Positions 1-14,371 of a stretch of DNA of 64,000 bases are shown here, one piece after another. The notes beneath the pieces are model-generated. The model was not told where the DNA came from. It made no database searches and saw only the letters and a program-made list of their open reading frames with translations. Positions within the stretch are counted from its first letter, which is position 1, and every line of letters starts with the position of its first letter. Made by a program: the position numbers and the translations under genes. Source of the DNA: Poecilobothrus nobilitatus (taxonomy: Eukaryota > Arthropoda > Insecta > Diptera > Dolichopodidae). Location of the stretch: contig OX352774.1 in assembly GCA_947095535.1 (NCBI GenBank), positions 1,612,001-1,676,000 of the forward strand, given 5' to 3'.

Positions 1-213
1 AAATTATTTTGAAAAACAACAGTAAAAAATGTTAACCAAAAATTTTTTTAACATTACATTAATGTCTTGTCATGATTACAAATGAGCATACAAATAACAG
101 ATAATGAGAAAATTTTTTTTTTACAAAATAAATTAAACGGAAAACGTAATGTAAAATTATTCTATTTCTTTATTGTTGAATGTTGTTCAATGTATCCAAG
201 TTGTAGTTTCAAC

Positions 214-556
214 TTTAAAACTTAGTTGCCAATTTTGTTTTCAAATTTAAAAGTAGTGAAACGATGGGTTCTGAGTCAATATTCATTAAGTAATTTTTAT
301 TTTTATATTTATTAATAAGGAAACTTTCCCAAGCGTCTTAATAAGTCTTATCGGTGATGTTTTTAACTAATTTTAAATTTTCTGTAGTTATGTTTAAATG
401 GTTATTATCTAAGCAATGTTGTGCTACTGCAGATTTGATTGGTTTATTGGAATCTAGTTAAAATGTTTCTTTTGGTTTGACCAATACTTAGCATTACAAT
501 CCCCACACGATATTTTGTAAATTCCCAATTTTAATTCATTTATGATTTTATCTTTG
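214..556 (-). pseudogene. Penelope-like element remnant: GIY-YIG endonuclease domain
   Basis: Read on the minus strand, this stretch gives a GIY-type start (LGIYKISCGDCNAKY), a break, then SAVAQHCLDNNHL, a DAWESFLINKY segment and an NxDSEPI tail. This order (GIY, Cys pair, a degraded YIG-like site, a xVAxHC/NNH block, a conserved Glu in WESFLI) is that of the GIY-YIG nuclease at the C-terminus of Penelope-like retroelements. The YIG is degraded to YWS, and there are at least one frameshift and two stops, so it is dead. The reverse transcriptase that should precede it is not recognisable upstream; a LINE fragment begins near 690. I am fairly confident of the domain and less sure of the element type. 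Confidence 0.6.
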
Positions 557-689
557 GTAATATTTAATAAAAGAAATTACTGCAGATCGTAAGCAGACGT
601 CAACTGAGGAAGAATCTAAACCGGATTCGATCTCCAGTCACTGTACTTTATTACAACTTCTAATTATCTCAGTAAGTTTTTAAAGAATA

Positions 690-1600
690 AGTTTAATTTA
701 AATATTGTAATAATAGTTAACATTACTCCTAAGAATCTTAGATTTAAACCGAAATATAAATCTTTTAAAGTTATAGTACCTCAATCCAAAGTTTGTGAAA
801 TAATAAATTATAAACGATGGAAAAAAGGTACTATAATAAAACTTTTTAAAGAAGAGTTTAATTCTAGTAGTAATACACTAAAATCTATTTCACATTGTAA
901 TACAAGCTTAAACATTAACACAGACAATAATAACACGCATTCTAAAACACTTCTTTTTAATCCTTTCGCTGTTCCTTTTAGTTTCAATTTCCAATTCAGA
1001 GTTCATTATCTACCAATAGCAAAAAGTACTCTAACTTCATCCAAGGAGATACTTTAAGACCGGTTACTAGTAACTCAAACATAAATAATAATAAAGTTAA
1101 TAATAACAACAATAATAATATTAATAATATTGTTTATTTCCCTCCGAACTCTGACAATTTCAGAAATGCGTGAGGATGACTCAATTTTTGTGTTTGGCGA
1201 TTTTAATCGTCCTTCTATTCCTTTTATTGTTGACGACGCTGATAATTTGTTATTACCGGTTAACTTTCATGACGAAATTGACTTGGGTCTTATTGGCGAG
1301 TTCTACGGTAACGATTTACGACAAATTATCAGTTATCGTAATAGTAATAATAAGTGGTTAGATCTTGCATTTTCAAATGCGTATGATAGAGCGTCGGTTA
1401 AACTCGCTGATGATGTTGATAATCTTTTTACCAACTCTGCTCAACATAACGCACTTATTTTCGAGTTCTCCACTTCTATCCCTATCTTGGCCAAATCTTA
1501 CAATATTGAAATTGTATTCGATTTTTTTAATGCTGACTATCAAAGTATTAATTATGCTTTTTTTTTTCTTTATTATAGTATTTTATAATTTAGATTACAT
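690..1600 (+). mobile_element. LINE remnant A: end of ORF1 and start of ORF2 endonuclease
   Basis: From about 692 to 1060 the plus strand reads as the end of a LINE ORF1 (ITPKNLRFKPKY ... KRWKKGTIIKLF). It is clearly related to the ORF1 tail of the larger LINE at 23150-23290 (ITPRWLKFNPKY ... WKPGTIVADF). At 1130-1588 an open frame carries an apurinic-type endonuclease block: IFVFGDFNRP is the catalytic GDFN motif, and a later NKWLDLAFSN segment matches the LDL/F region. The early endonuclease, all of the reverse transcriptase and the 3' end are missing. The open frame is a shadow of decay rather than a working gene. Confidence 0.6.
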
Positions 1601-1629
1601 TAATTATTATTTTATATAAAGTGTTTATT

Positions 1630-4403
1630 CATACAAGTTTATTTATGTGACCGTAGCCTGAGCTGTCGGGTCTGATAAAGTTCGTTAAAAATAATATTCA
1701 TTAAAAATAATAAAGTTTAATATAAACATAAAAAAAAAAAATAAAAATAATAATACCTATTATCTATTATCTATATATGTATATGAAAAGTTTTTTTTTT
1801 CTTTTTTTTATATAAACTAAGACTATAAATTTAAATTTAATCCACATATGACTGCATGTTTTAATAGAATACAACAACTAATATAGCAGATAACATTCCC
1901 TCGACCTTCCCTTTATTTTCTCACTTTTTTATTTTATTTATATTTTTTTTTTAAACTTTTTAAACGTAGGTAGATTCGCAATCTGCTTAAGAATTTCCGG
2001 AAGCTCATTATATGCTTTTAAACAATTATACACAGCCCATTATTACTTTGGTTATTTGTACGAAACAATGATAAATAATAGTTCGCTTTGTTACGTGTAT
2101 TGTGGTTATGAATGTCAATCAATCTATTCAAGATAGAATATTGCTTTATATCATTATTTACAATCTTGAAAGCCAAGACATATAGCTCATATTTGCAAAT
2201 GTTTGCTAAACTAATATATTGGGAAGAATATAATAAACTTGTTCGATGTTGAGCCGGGTACCGATTAATTATCTTTATGCTTTTTTTATGTAATATGTTT
2301 AACTTGTTCAAATAATCTTTGGCAGCTCTTCCCCAGATTGGGTTTAGATAACAAATGTAAGATTTTATATAGGAATTGTAGATCGTGTATAGGGTTTTGT
2401 TAGATAAAAAGTCTTTCAATCTATGCAGGATAAATATGTATGCCACTTTTCTTTTTATTACATAATCGATGTGATTGCTCCAGTTAAGTTTATAATCTAA
2501 ATTTAAACCTAAATAATTAAAGTTTTTGACAATTTAAATTTTTTCATTTCTAAAGAGAATATTTGTACCTAAGTTCCATGGTTTATTGGCAAAGGGAATT
2601 ATTTTAGTTTTCTTAATATTTAGACTGATCCTATGTTTATTTAACCACTCTTGAATGACATTCAGATCATTTTGAATTGAAATTTTTGTAATTTCTTCAC
2701 TATTTTCAGAGTACTTTAAGACCACATAATCAGCATACAGCTGTATTTCCCCTTTTAGGGCTAGACGAGTTAGATCATCAATGTATAACTTAAACAGGTC
2801 CGGTCCCAAAATAGAACCTTTTGGTACCCCTTTATATATGCTTTTCTCAGAGTTTCAAATATTATTAATGCGGACTATATGTGTTCTATTAAATAGGTAA
2901 GATTCAAAAAATTGTATTTGAATTCTTGAAAAATTAAAGTTGGAAAGTTTCAGCAATAAAATTTCATGATCCACGCAATCAAATGCTTTTTTCAAGTCAA
3001 GGAAGACACAGCTGGTATATTTTTTCCTGTCAATACTTTTTGATATGAAATCTGTTAGATTTAGACAAGCAGCTGTGGTGCTAGATTTTGATTGAAAACC
3101 AAACTGCTGTTCACTCAAGATATCATTAGAGTAAAAAAAGTTAGATCTATTTTTTATCACAATTTCAAAAATTTTTGAAATTGCTGGGAGAATAGAAATA
3201 GGCCTGTAGTTTGAGGAGTCAGTTTTATTTCCGTCTTTATAAATAGGAGTTACAATTGCAGTTTTGAGTTTTTTTGGAAAAATGCCGTTACTAAATGATT
3301 TATTAATTAATTTAACAAATATAGGGACTAATCGGTCCGCAAAATGTTTGATGAGTTTCGTAGAAATATAATCGATTCCTGTAGCTGCTGCAGCATTTAA
3401 TGAGCTGATAGCCGTGCTTACTTCTTCGAGATTCGTTGGAGTTAATTGGAATTCTGAAGATATGGTACGACTGAATTGACTTAAATAAACATGATCAATA
3501 ATTGTATTAGATATGTTTATTTCCTTTGTTACATTGACAAAGAAATTATTGAAACATTTTGAAATGTCTTTTGGATTATCTAACATTTTCTCATTTTGGC
3601 ATAGAATTTTAACTTGGTTTTTTGAAACGGGTGTATCAGTATTAAGTATAATCTCCTTATATAAATTCCAAAGTTTTTTTGTATGACTCGGATATAAAGA
3701 GATTTTGTCCGAGCAATATTTTTTTTTGCCTCAGTAACTAATTTTTTAACTCTATCTCTATATAAATGTAATTTAAAACAGTTTTGCATTGAATATTATT
3801 ACAATTATTATTTTTTTTATGATTTGTACTGATTAAATTAACTGATTTTGTCTACAATGTCGGTTAGAAAATGATCAATTATTATTTTAGATTGTGATCC
3901 AAATCTGGTAGCGAAAGTTTCAGAAATCTTATTGCAAATAAAGAAACCATTTCTTAGCAACATATCTTTATATGAGACTATATCTGGGTTGTTTATATTT
4001 AGCAAGTCAAGATTGAAATCACCTACTATTATAGATCTTTTGTAGTTGGAAGTCAATTCATCGATTCTATTAATAAAGTTAGTGGCAAGTGTTTCGTGCG
4101 ATCTATATATGCCAACAATATTAAAGCTTCATTAGCTTAATACCTAATATTTGGCTATTCTCAAATTCTTCAGTAATAGTAATATTACTAGCATAGTGAT
4201 TTTTTTATATAGATAGCGATTCCACCATATGGTTTGTCTCTATTAATGAAATATGAATCATATCCTGATAGATTGAAAAATTTATTCTCAGAAGAAAGTA
4301 GCCATATTTCAGAACAATTACATCTAATTACATGTGCCACCTTGAAATGGCTCTTTTCCTGTTCTGGTTCAGCCACGGTGAAATAGAAATTAAATAAACT
4401 CAT
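1630..4403 (-). mobile_element. LINE remnant B (CR1-like), 5'-truncated
   Basis: A minus-strand LINE lies in broken frames. In coding order it has endonuclease pieces at 4403-4188 (ENKFFNLSGY, GGIAIYIKKS) and 4056-3838 (IIVGDFNLDL), a linker at 3789-3580, reverse transcriptase at 3586-2855 (NYRPISILPAISKI, then FLDLKKAFDCVDHE), RT motif C at 2809-2534 and the C-terminal tail at 2446-2018. The catalytic YADD box reads LYADYVVLKY, so the second Asp is lost. Frameshifts separate the blocks. The 3' UTR around 1648-1680 carries a sequence that recurs in the LINE at 55.9 and 58.35 kb. RT fingers and tail resemble those elements, so one family is represented several times. Confidence 0.8.
2534..2809 (-). 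pseudogene. LINE B reverse transcriptase palm piece with mutated YADD
   Basis: The segment begins MGPDLFKLYIDDL, equivalent to the LGPLLFxLYINDL region, and contains ALKGEIQLYADYVV where a YADD catalytic pair is expected. The downstream INQ..LNIKKTKIIPF-like stretch (LNIKKTKIIPFANK) is the usual motif D/thumb boundary. The Asp-to-Tyr change alone would abolish polymerisation. Confidence 0.7.
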
Positions 4404-4669
4404 TTTTATATTTTTAATTTATTTTATCAGTTTAATAAAATTCATCGTACGGTAAGTTATAATAATAAGGAATTTTATTTTAATGAAACAATTATGAGAC
4501 AATGTAGACTAATGAGTTATCAGAGAGTTTAAAATGATAAGGCTTTATATAGCACAGATATAGTATTAACTAGATAAGCAACATAACAAAAAAAATTAAG
4601 CCACTTTGTGAGTAACTGTTTTTGCATTATTTAGTTTCTTCCACAAATATTCCTTAAAGGAGAAACTTT

Positions 4670-4856
4670 TGCTTTTTTTTTTTTTTAATGCATTTTGCTG
4701 CCAAATAACCCTACACACAGCTTTTCCTGTTCAGGCGTGGCTGTAAATGTCGTAAGGTGGAATAACTTTTACGACGTGTGTGAGATTCGAACCCACATTC
4801 CCTCGGTGTTTACAGCGTATTTTATACGCTTTTATCCACTAGGCCACCGAAGCCCC
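4670..4856 (-). repeat. tRNA-derived SINE, copy 1
   Basis: Read on the minus strand the copy begins GGGGCTTCGGTGGCCTAGTG (A-box-like TGGCCTAGTGG) and carries a B box (GGTTCGAATCT). It then has a non-tRNA body with GACGTCGTAA and CAGCCACGCCTG, and ends in an A-rich tail (the T run at 4670-4686). Five copies of the same ~180-bp unit occur in this window. No convincing target-site duplication could be seen for this one. Confidence 0.8.
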
Positions 4857-5987
4857 TTTTTTGACTGTATTGTTTTTTTTACAGAAATCTAAAATATTTA
4901 ATTTTCAAAATTAATAAAGCGTAAATTTCTATATTTACATCACAATAAAATTGAATACTTTTTTATTCAAACATTATTTCGTTTTAAAAATCATATTAAA
5001 AATGCTTCGTCATTTGGCCTTTTATTTTGTAGTAATGAACGTACGCGGCGGCGTACAACAATCGATATTTTGTTGAATTTATTTCGTTCGGTAATTTTCT
5101 TGTGAAAATGCTGAAATATTTATTTTCAATCATGAATAATTATTTTTTTTATTATTTTTCTATTATTTGATTTGCACTTTTATTTTTATGTTTTTTGTTA
5201 TCATTACTTTTATTACTGCCTCTGCTACTACTTTGAGTACTGTCAAGTTTCAGATGTATTTGATTTTAGAAGAAAGAAACTGTTCTATATGCTTTAACGC
5301 ATAAATTGCACAAAATCAAAACAGCTGACTTTACATTAGACTAAAACATGTTTATTTTTGGTTGAAAATAGTTGAATAGGAAACACATTATAAGAGAGAA
5401 AGAGAAGCTTCCAATCTATTATTATTATATCTATGGTATAGTGATACTCCAGCTTTCAGTAATGTCGTTTACGCTGCAACCTTCAAAAATTCAACTGTCA
5501 TCGAACATTCGGTTATGCAGTTAACAAGCATCATTGTTTCGGTTCTTAGAATATAGAGTATAAGGAAAAGTAAATCCAAAAAAAAGTGAGGCAAATTCTC
5601 ATACAATTACAAAAACATTACTACATCGACAATATTCAGTGTCGTTACTACCAATTTTTCAAAAGAGTATTGCTTACTGAATATATTTTTTGAGTTTCAG
5701 GAGCAGCACTTTTAATATTTTGAAAACATAATTTTCATTCTTACTCGAACTGTAAATATAAAAATAATATCATATTATTTGTTTTGTATTTTTTATATTA
5801 AAAATTAAAAATGTTATGTTAAATTGGATTAAAAATTAAAATTATGTTACTTATTTTACTAAATTACATTACATATTATCTCGAATTATTAAATTAATAA
5901 TGAAAACTTATTACAAAAAGAAAATTAAAATTTTATATTAAATTGTATTAAGAATTAAAATTATGTTACTTATTTTAATAAACATAT
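4857..5987. other. Intergenic, no gene seen
   Basis: AT-rich sequence with no reading frame I can relate to a protein. One short perfect inverted repeat (GTACGC-GGCG-GCGTAC) sits near 5041. Confidence 0.4.
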
Positions 5988-7636
5988 TTACATACCCTTA
6001 AATAACGTAATTCTAGATAACTTATTTCTAATAGAACATTTATCAGATATTTTTTTTGCAATAAAGAAAAATCTTATCGATAAACATTTTATTATAATTG
6101 ATTTTATTAGTAAACTATAATGATTATTTTCAAAAATATGTTTAGAAATTTCAGAAAATAAATTACGATTTGTTAAATTTTTTTGTACATTTATAGCTAT
6201 GCTATCGAAATATTTTTTAATAAGTAATGTTTGGTTGAAATCTAAATAGTTTATCTTTTGTCTTATTTCTTTTTCGAACAAACGAATAAGCTTTTGGAGA
6301 TAGAAAATTGAGATTCAAACCAAACTTTTGCAGCTCAAATTTAGTTTTTCGGTAGTAATTTATTATGTCTTAATTTTGACGTTCTAAAATTAATTTAATA
6401 GGTCCTGAAATTTCATCTGACATAGCTAATATTTGATCTGAAATTTATTTTTTATTTTTTAATGATATAGCAATATCTTCAAATTTTTTCAATTTTTTAA
6501 TTTTTCTTCTACTGTTTTGTTGCAATGTTTTAATTTTCCTATCCTTATTTTTAATAGTTTCTCTCAAAAGCCGTAATTCTTCTTTAAACTTTTTGGTTTT
6601 TGGACTACAAAGAATAGATTCTTGAGATGTTATGACTATTGTTCGGTTAAAAGAATTTTTCGAATTTTCGTTATTGTTAATTTCATGATCATATGAGCTA
6701 ACAGTTGAAGGGATCGGAAACTCTACCTAGAAAAGCCAATTTAATACAATATAACGTACAAGCAATTTTATTTTAATATTTATTTATTTTGTAATTTTCA
6801 TAATATAAAAATCCATGTTATGCATTTTGATTAAAAGCAAGCTGGAAATGAACATGTCAATTTTATGAAAAGCAAGCTGGTCACGTGAGCAAGGTGTTAA
6901 CTGCAAAACACTTGACATCAGCTATACGTTTATCACGTGACTTATTGGTAGCCCATTGTAAATGGTTCTACTCCATTTAAAACTTATTGCATAATGCGAA
7001 TGTGTACACAAATATTAAAGTTTTGTGTTATATTATATTGTGTTGTGTTTTGTATTGTCTGAACATCAATTTGAATACTAAAGCACTTACTTCTTTGACA
7101 AGTAGTTCATTATTTCGAAAAACTTTGGGTATAGCGCGTGAAAAAAGTTAATTTCTAGATCCTAGATCCTAAAGTAAGAATGTACTCAGATAAAAAATGT
7201 TCTGAACATACAATGGAACTGCTTTTTGGTGCCGATTATTCTTTCCAATTGCCACTATCCACTTTGATTTAAGCCCTTCATTCTTGGGAAATCTTTAAAT
7301 CAAAAGAATAAACTATTAAATTTTTGTTGGGAATTATAAATTTATATATTAAAAACAAATTTTATTAAATATTTAAAAAATGAAAATATGAACAAAGTTT
7401 ACATTTTTATAATAATAGCACACATCACTGATACAAACATTTTTTCATCATGACTTTTGTCAAAATTGCAATTTTTTTTGCATATAAAATAGCATGATTT
7501 ATAAATTATTTAGGTTTTACACATTGTGTTATTAATTTTATAATTTTTTTATTATGATTTACACTTACCTGTGAAACGATAATCCTATTTTTCGATTTTT
7601 TCTAGCATTTTCGCATCCTTCCACAAAACATTTCAT
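5988..7636 (-). pseudogene. Broken THAP-domain gene (zinc finger plus coiled coil)
   Basis: Exon 1 is 7636-7569: it starts MKCFVEGCENARKN and ends SFH at a CAG/GTAAGT donor. Exon 2 is about 7292-7091 and continues RFPKNEGLKSKWIVAIG, then after a frameshift SIVCSEHFLSEY and RAIPKVF. Together these give the C2-C-H signature of a THAP DNA-binding domain (CxxxxC ... SFHRFP ... KW ... CSEHF ... AIPKVF). Exon 3 starts near 6726. It has a Lys/Glu-rich coiled coil (SPKTKKFKEELRLLRETI) and, after two stops and a frame change, a conserved-looking block at 6281-5988 ending ITLFKGM at a GTATGT donor. THAP domains occur in host regulators and in P-element-type transposases. I cannot say which this was. 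The stop after GSRI in exon 2 and the frame changes make it a pseudogene. Confidence 0.65.
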
Positions 7637-7777
7637 TTTAATGTTTTTTTTAATGAATCGCAAGTTTTTTAACTCTTAATTTTCTTTTTTTAACGATACA
7701 TGGCAGTTCACAAATTTATAATAAAAAAAAAAAAAACAATTTTTTTTATTTGTATTAGTAAATGAATCCAGTGCAGT

Positions 7778-8372
7778 ACTCATAGATATATTAACTAATA
7801 GATGGGAAGTTAGATATAGTCATTTCTTTTCTTCTTATGTGTTTTCCTATCTTAGGGTATTCAGTCAAAAAAATACATATGCATTTTATAATATGTATAC
7901 ATTTCGTTCCCTCAGCTGTTTATATTTATTAAAATAATATAAAGCAGTTTTTCATAACCAGTTTCATTCAGAGATTTTAAGTGTTTAAATTTACTTAATA
8001 ATTGATGAGTTTTGTTTTTAAAATTAAAATTTAATTTATTTAAGATTATTAAAAATTTTAACTACTTGTAAAATAAGAAAATAAGTGATAAAATTTAAAA
8101 AAAAAAAATAGAAATAAAACTATTCACCTAGGAACTATTTCTGAAGAAACTAAAGCAATACATACGCACGGTTCACTCAGCTGTTTCTCTAAATTGGCTG
8201 AAAATATTTTCACTTCACTCAAATCAAATATAAACAGCTGAGGGAACGAAATGTATACATATAGTAAAATGTATAAGTATTTTTTTTTTTGACTGAATAC
8301 CTTAAGATAAGAAAACACATAAGAAGAAACGAAACGGCTATACCTAACTTTCACCTAATTAATATATCTGTG
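7778..8372. repeat. Foldback / MITE-like element with ~140-bp inverted ends
   Basis: The left arm (about 7782-7930) is the imperfect reverse complement of the right arm (about 8230-8368). Matching blocks include CTCAGCTGTTTATATTT with AAATATAAACAGCTGAG, GTATACATTTCGTTCCCTC with its complement, CTTATGTGTTTTC with GAAAACACATAAG, and GTATTCAGTCAAAA with TTTTTTGACTGAATAC. About 300 bp of unrelated AT-rich sequence lies between. The open frame across the right arm has no family resemblance and is a by-product. A non-autonomous DNA element is likely, but its parent family is unknown to me. Confidence 0.6.
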
Positions 8373-9971
8373 TCGTGAAGTAAAACTTTAGTTGAACTAC
8401 TCCACTGCTGAGTGCTGGCTATAAATAGACCAATACAAGGCAATATTGTAGAAAATTTTAATCGAAGCTTGAACGAAGTACACCCTTCTTTTTTTTTTGT
8501 TCTTATTCAGTTCATATATAAATTAAAAATATGACTTTGCTTGCCTTTTTTTGTTTAGTTTAGTCAGTACTCAGTGCCGTCAGTGATGTGCTTAAGCACT
8601 TAATCGAAGTGGGTGTATTTTTCAATTTCAGTCGTTTTTTTTAAATTTTGAGCATGGAAATGATTAGTTTTTTTAAAATGATTTTCACAGTTAATAGAAA
8701 ATATTCCAAGTTTTATAAAAATAATATAATTTATTATTTTCTACTGCAAAACAATAAGATCCTTCAAGTTTAAGTTGAAAAAGTCTGTTTTTTTATACTA
8801 AATTGTCAAAATTTGGATCTTATTTTTTAAATTCTCTGTCTACGCGATTCCGTATATATTACCAGCCTGTATAACCACTAAGTACCAGCAATGGTTGGAC
8901 AATTCTCTCAATACAAAATATTCTTACAATTTACAATAAATTAGTTTATATATTGTGAAAGAGGGTGCGAAACGAAAAGTAAAACGTTGTGCAAGCAGAA
9001 CAGAACCGAGTATTTTGACTGATAAGGTGCATGTTGGGGTGGCACGTAATTTCTTTCCGAGTAGGGTGTTTCAACTTTTTCAAAAATTAGTAGCATGGAA
9101 CTTTGTTTCGACTATTTTTTAATTTGTTTCGTTTCTTTTATTTTGATTTAAATTTTTTTGGTAGCAATATAGCATGTATGTTTTGTTCCAGATATTTATT
9201 TTATGACGCGCGGTAAATAAATTTGCGCGGTAAAAAAATAGTGACCCGAAAAATTATTGATGAAATAATTGGTTTTAAGCAAATATTTTAAAAACATTTA
9301 AGGTAAAAATTATAAAATAATGTGAATTTAGTTACTTTAATAATATTGTAGTTAAATGTTTTTTTTTTTGTTTTAAAGATTCTTCTTCAGATAAATTAAA
9401 AAATAAAATTTAAAGACGTAGGTTATGTAATGAAACTTCAATCTTGCTAGTATGTTTGGCAACGCAAATCACTCATGCTCGCTTAAAAATATCTACTTAA
9501 TTAGAAATATGCAAATTACACATTTCTACTTATAAATTTCTTTACTTAAAGATTAAAAACAAAAGAATGTTTTTTAAAAATAAAAACATATTTCAATTTA
9601 AAATGTTTTGACAGTAAAATATTTTGTTTCTTATTCGAATCAATTTACGTGCTGGCTGTCGATAAAATTTTATTTTTATTATATATGTAATATATTACAT
9701 ATATGGAGTATGGTCGATTGAAACAAGTTATCATTTGCCACCCCAGCATGATAGCTACTTCCTTCCTTTCTGTTTAAGGTTTTAGATGTCATTTATATAC
9801 CAGAGGCGAACACCCAAGCTTTACAAGTATTTACATACGTTATTCCTGGATTTGAGTGCAACGAAAATATATTCATTACTTAAGAAGCCATGATATAAAG
9901 GAATTTTAAGCAAAATGATTGGAATATATTCAATACCATATACCACATATAAAAGAAAAATCACATATTAA
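8373..9971. other. Intergenic, no gene seen
   Basis: No protein-coding frame is recognisable. A 15-bp inverted match with one mismatch (CATGTTGGGGTGGCA near 9027 and its complement near 9735) could be a relic of a 0.7-kb element. This is weak. Confidence 0.3.
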
Positions 9972-9980
9972 TTTATACAA

Positions 9981-10170
9981 TTTTTTTTTTATTGCATTTC
10001 TCTGCCACATAAATGTGGACAGGAAATTACACAGCCTTTCCTGTTCAGGCGTGGCTGTAAATGTCGCAAGGGGGAATAACTCTTGCGACGTGTGTGGGAC
10101 TCGAATCCACACTCCCTCGGTGTTTACAACGTATTTTATACGCTGTTACCCACTAGGCCACCGAGGCCCC
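9981..10170 (-). repeat. tRNA-derived SINE, copy 2, with target-site duplication
   Basis: This is the cleanest copy. On the minus strand it starts GGGGCCTCGGTGGCCTAGTG, has the B box GATTCGAGTCC, then the shared body, and ends ATGCAATAAAAAAAAAA. It is flanked by a perfect 12-bp duplication TTTATACAATTT (9972-9983 and 10171-10182), as expected from LINE-driven insertion at an A/T-rich nick. Confidence 0.9.
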
Positions 10171-10182
10171 TTTATACAATTT

Positions 10183-10918
10183 GAAAATAATGTAAATTAA
10201 TGACTAGATTTTTTTTTGTCCTCAAATCTATATAGTAAATACCTACATGGCATAGTATACGAAAGAAGTAAAACTAATTAGGCATAAAAAAATTGTGTGA
10301 ACTTACAAATCAGAATATAAACTGAATTGTTAGGTTTTGAACAAATTGAAAACTGAACTTCGATAATATTTAAACACTTTAATAATGTAAACAATAAAAA
10401 TAAAATTTGAATAACATATTACCGATCTAATTTTTTTACCATTTGAAATTTAATTGTTTAATTGAGTATTATAAATATTTCATGCTTTAAAAATTCATAT
10501 TATGGATATAAATACATTTGCGTAGGAATTTCAAAACATTTTTGTTTTACAATAATTTTTTCCCAAGTTCTTTATTTTGCTTTTCTTTAAACATTTTGAT
10601 TCAATTTAAATTTGTTAAAATTGCATTTTAATTTCAAAAAGCTAAATTTTGACATCAAATTTAAAAAATAAAAATATACATGTTTTGTAGATGAGTAGAT
10701 AAAAATTTAATGCTTGCTTAGTTTTATTTTGTTACTATTGAGAATACCAATACCAACATTTAAAGAAGGTATTCTTTAATCTTTGTTTTTGTTTGAGTAA
10801 TTAAAAAGAAACAGCAAAAAATTTTAAGTTTAAGTTATTATTTGTTATCTTTTTGTGTATATTTGCTATTTATATTTTTAAAGTTTTTTTCTAATTTTCA
10901 ATTCAATTCTTTTATGTT
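10183..10918. other. Intergenic, AT-rich
   Basis: Between the SINE and the eRF1 3' end I see only AT-rich sequence with no coding similarity. Confidence 0.4.
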
Positions 10919-10926
10919 TATTTATT
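10919..10926 (-). promoter_or_regulatory. Candidate poly(A) signal after the distal eRF1 exon
   Basis: The minus strand reads AATAAATAAA here, about 58 nt beyond the distal stop codon. This supports the distal exon being a real transcript end. Confidence 0.5.
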
Positions 10927-10983
10927 TTAAATTATATAATTTAATCTTGCAATTACTGAGGTATTAATCATCAATATATTTGT

Positions 10984-11066
10984 CTAATAGTCATCTAAGT
11001 CAAAACACTCGTTGTCCAAATCATCTAGTTGCATGCTCTGGAAATCTACCTTATAACGCAAGATAC
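10984..11066 (-). CDS. eRF1: eRF1 alternative (distal) terminal exon
   Basis: A consensus acceptor (TTTTTAG) is followed, in the phase needed by exon 5, by codons for [19 protein letters not shown] then ECFDLDDY and TAG. The eRF1 C-terminus in animals reads GGIGGILRYxVDFQ ... FDLDDY, so this exon alone would complete a normal protein of 436 residues. It is 1.05 kb downstream of the proximal terminal exon, which encodes the same core with a different acidic linker. Both are open and free of lesions. I infer mutually exclusive terminal exons chosen by splicing and polyadenylation. A recent exon duplication with one copy unused is the alternative. Confidence 0.8.
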
Positions 11067-12113
11067 CTAAAAATATAAATATCAAAGTATAATTTACGAT
11101 ATATATCTACATATAGTAGTAATTTATTAATACATTTAATTCGAAAAAAAATATATCTGACATATAATGGTTAATTAATAAATACATTAAAAAAAATTTA
11201 AATAATAGCATAAAAAAAACTATATATTTTTTGTAAAAAATAAAAACAATAATATATTAATTTATTTTTAGTAGTGAGGTCACGGTTTTCTTCAACTTAC
11301 TTTTAAAAAACTTGTTACTTGTTTATATTTTTTAGCTAAATCAAAGTTATCGAAAATGACAATTTAATTTCTTCTGTAATTTTAGCAATATCTTAAAACT
11401 ATATATTTTAGCAATATCTTGAAATAAAATATATACTAAATAATACATAAAATTTGAAAGTAAAAGAAATCTTGATACAAAAATTTTTTTGGCATTGTCT
11501 AATTAATGAAATTGTTAAAGTAAAAAATTTTTTCGAGTAGAATAATTTATACATGTAGTAAAATTACTGGGCAATATATAATTTAATGAACTGCCTAAAA
11601 GTAATGAATTAACTTAAGTTTAAATCAAAGATATACGTTCATAAATAAAATTGATATATTATTTCTGCACTTATAGATTAATGTACAAGATTTTATTACA
11701 TATTATAAAGATATTTGTAAAATTGTTTTCAATAAATTTTAATTAACAGTTTGAATTGAATCAATTTTTTTAACTCCAGTTATTAAAATCTAATCTAATT
11801 TTCTTTTACAAAATTTTTATTACCACAAATATAATTACTATATAACTAAAATCTCTATTATGGAAAACTAAACAATTAGTTAAAAACAATATTTAAATCT
11901 ATTTATAATAATATAAAATAAATAATTAAACTAGTTTAAAAAATAAAAATTATAAAAATTAAAAAAAGCTAAACATTTCTAAACAAGTACCTTAGCATCA
12001 TGGTTTGGCTAGTTTTGGTTTTAATATCAATACAATGTGACAAAATATTACTTATTTAAATTTTTTTTATATAATGTAGATATATAAAATTATTTTTAAA
12101 TCATGAAATGTAT
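11067..12113. other. Interval between the two eRF1 terminal exons
   Basis: This is intron for the distal isoform and 3' UTR/flank for the proximal one. It is AT-rich, with a small repeat of the phrase TTTAGCAATATCTT near 11381-11420. A candidate poly(A) signal for the proximal exon (AATAAA on the minus strand) is at 11816-11821. Confidence 0.45.

Positions 12114-14371
<2,258 letters not shown>

Noticed and set aside
8124..8354. 76-codon frame in the foldback element
   Set aside because: It lies mostly in the inverted arm, with no homology and no matching frame in the other arm.
9020..9750. A 0.7-kb element bounded by CATGYTGGGGTGGCA inverted motifs
   Set aside because: Only 15 bp pair, the flanks do not continue the match, and no target duplication is seen. 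Chance is not excluded.
10085..10170. A possible tRNA gene on the minus strand
   Set aside because: A and B boxes are present, but the sequence cannot form a full cloverleaf, continues into a shared body and poly(A), and recurs five times. It is the SINE head.
9919..10200. Open frames containing SCSGVAVNV and similar peptides at 4.7, 10.0 and 15.8 kb
   Set aside because: They repeat because they are antisense translations of the SINE copies.
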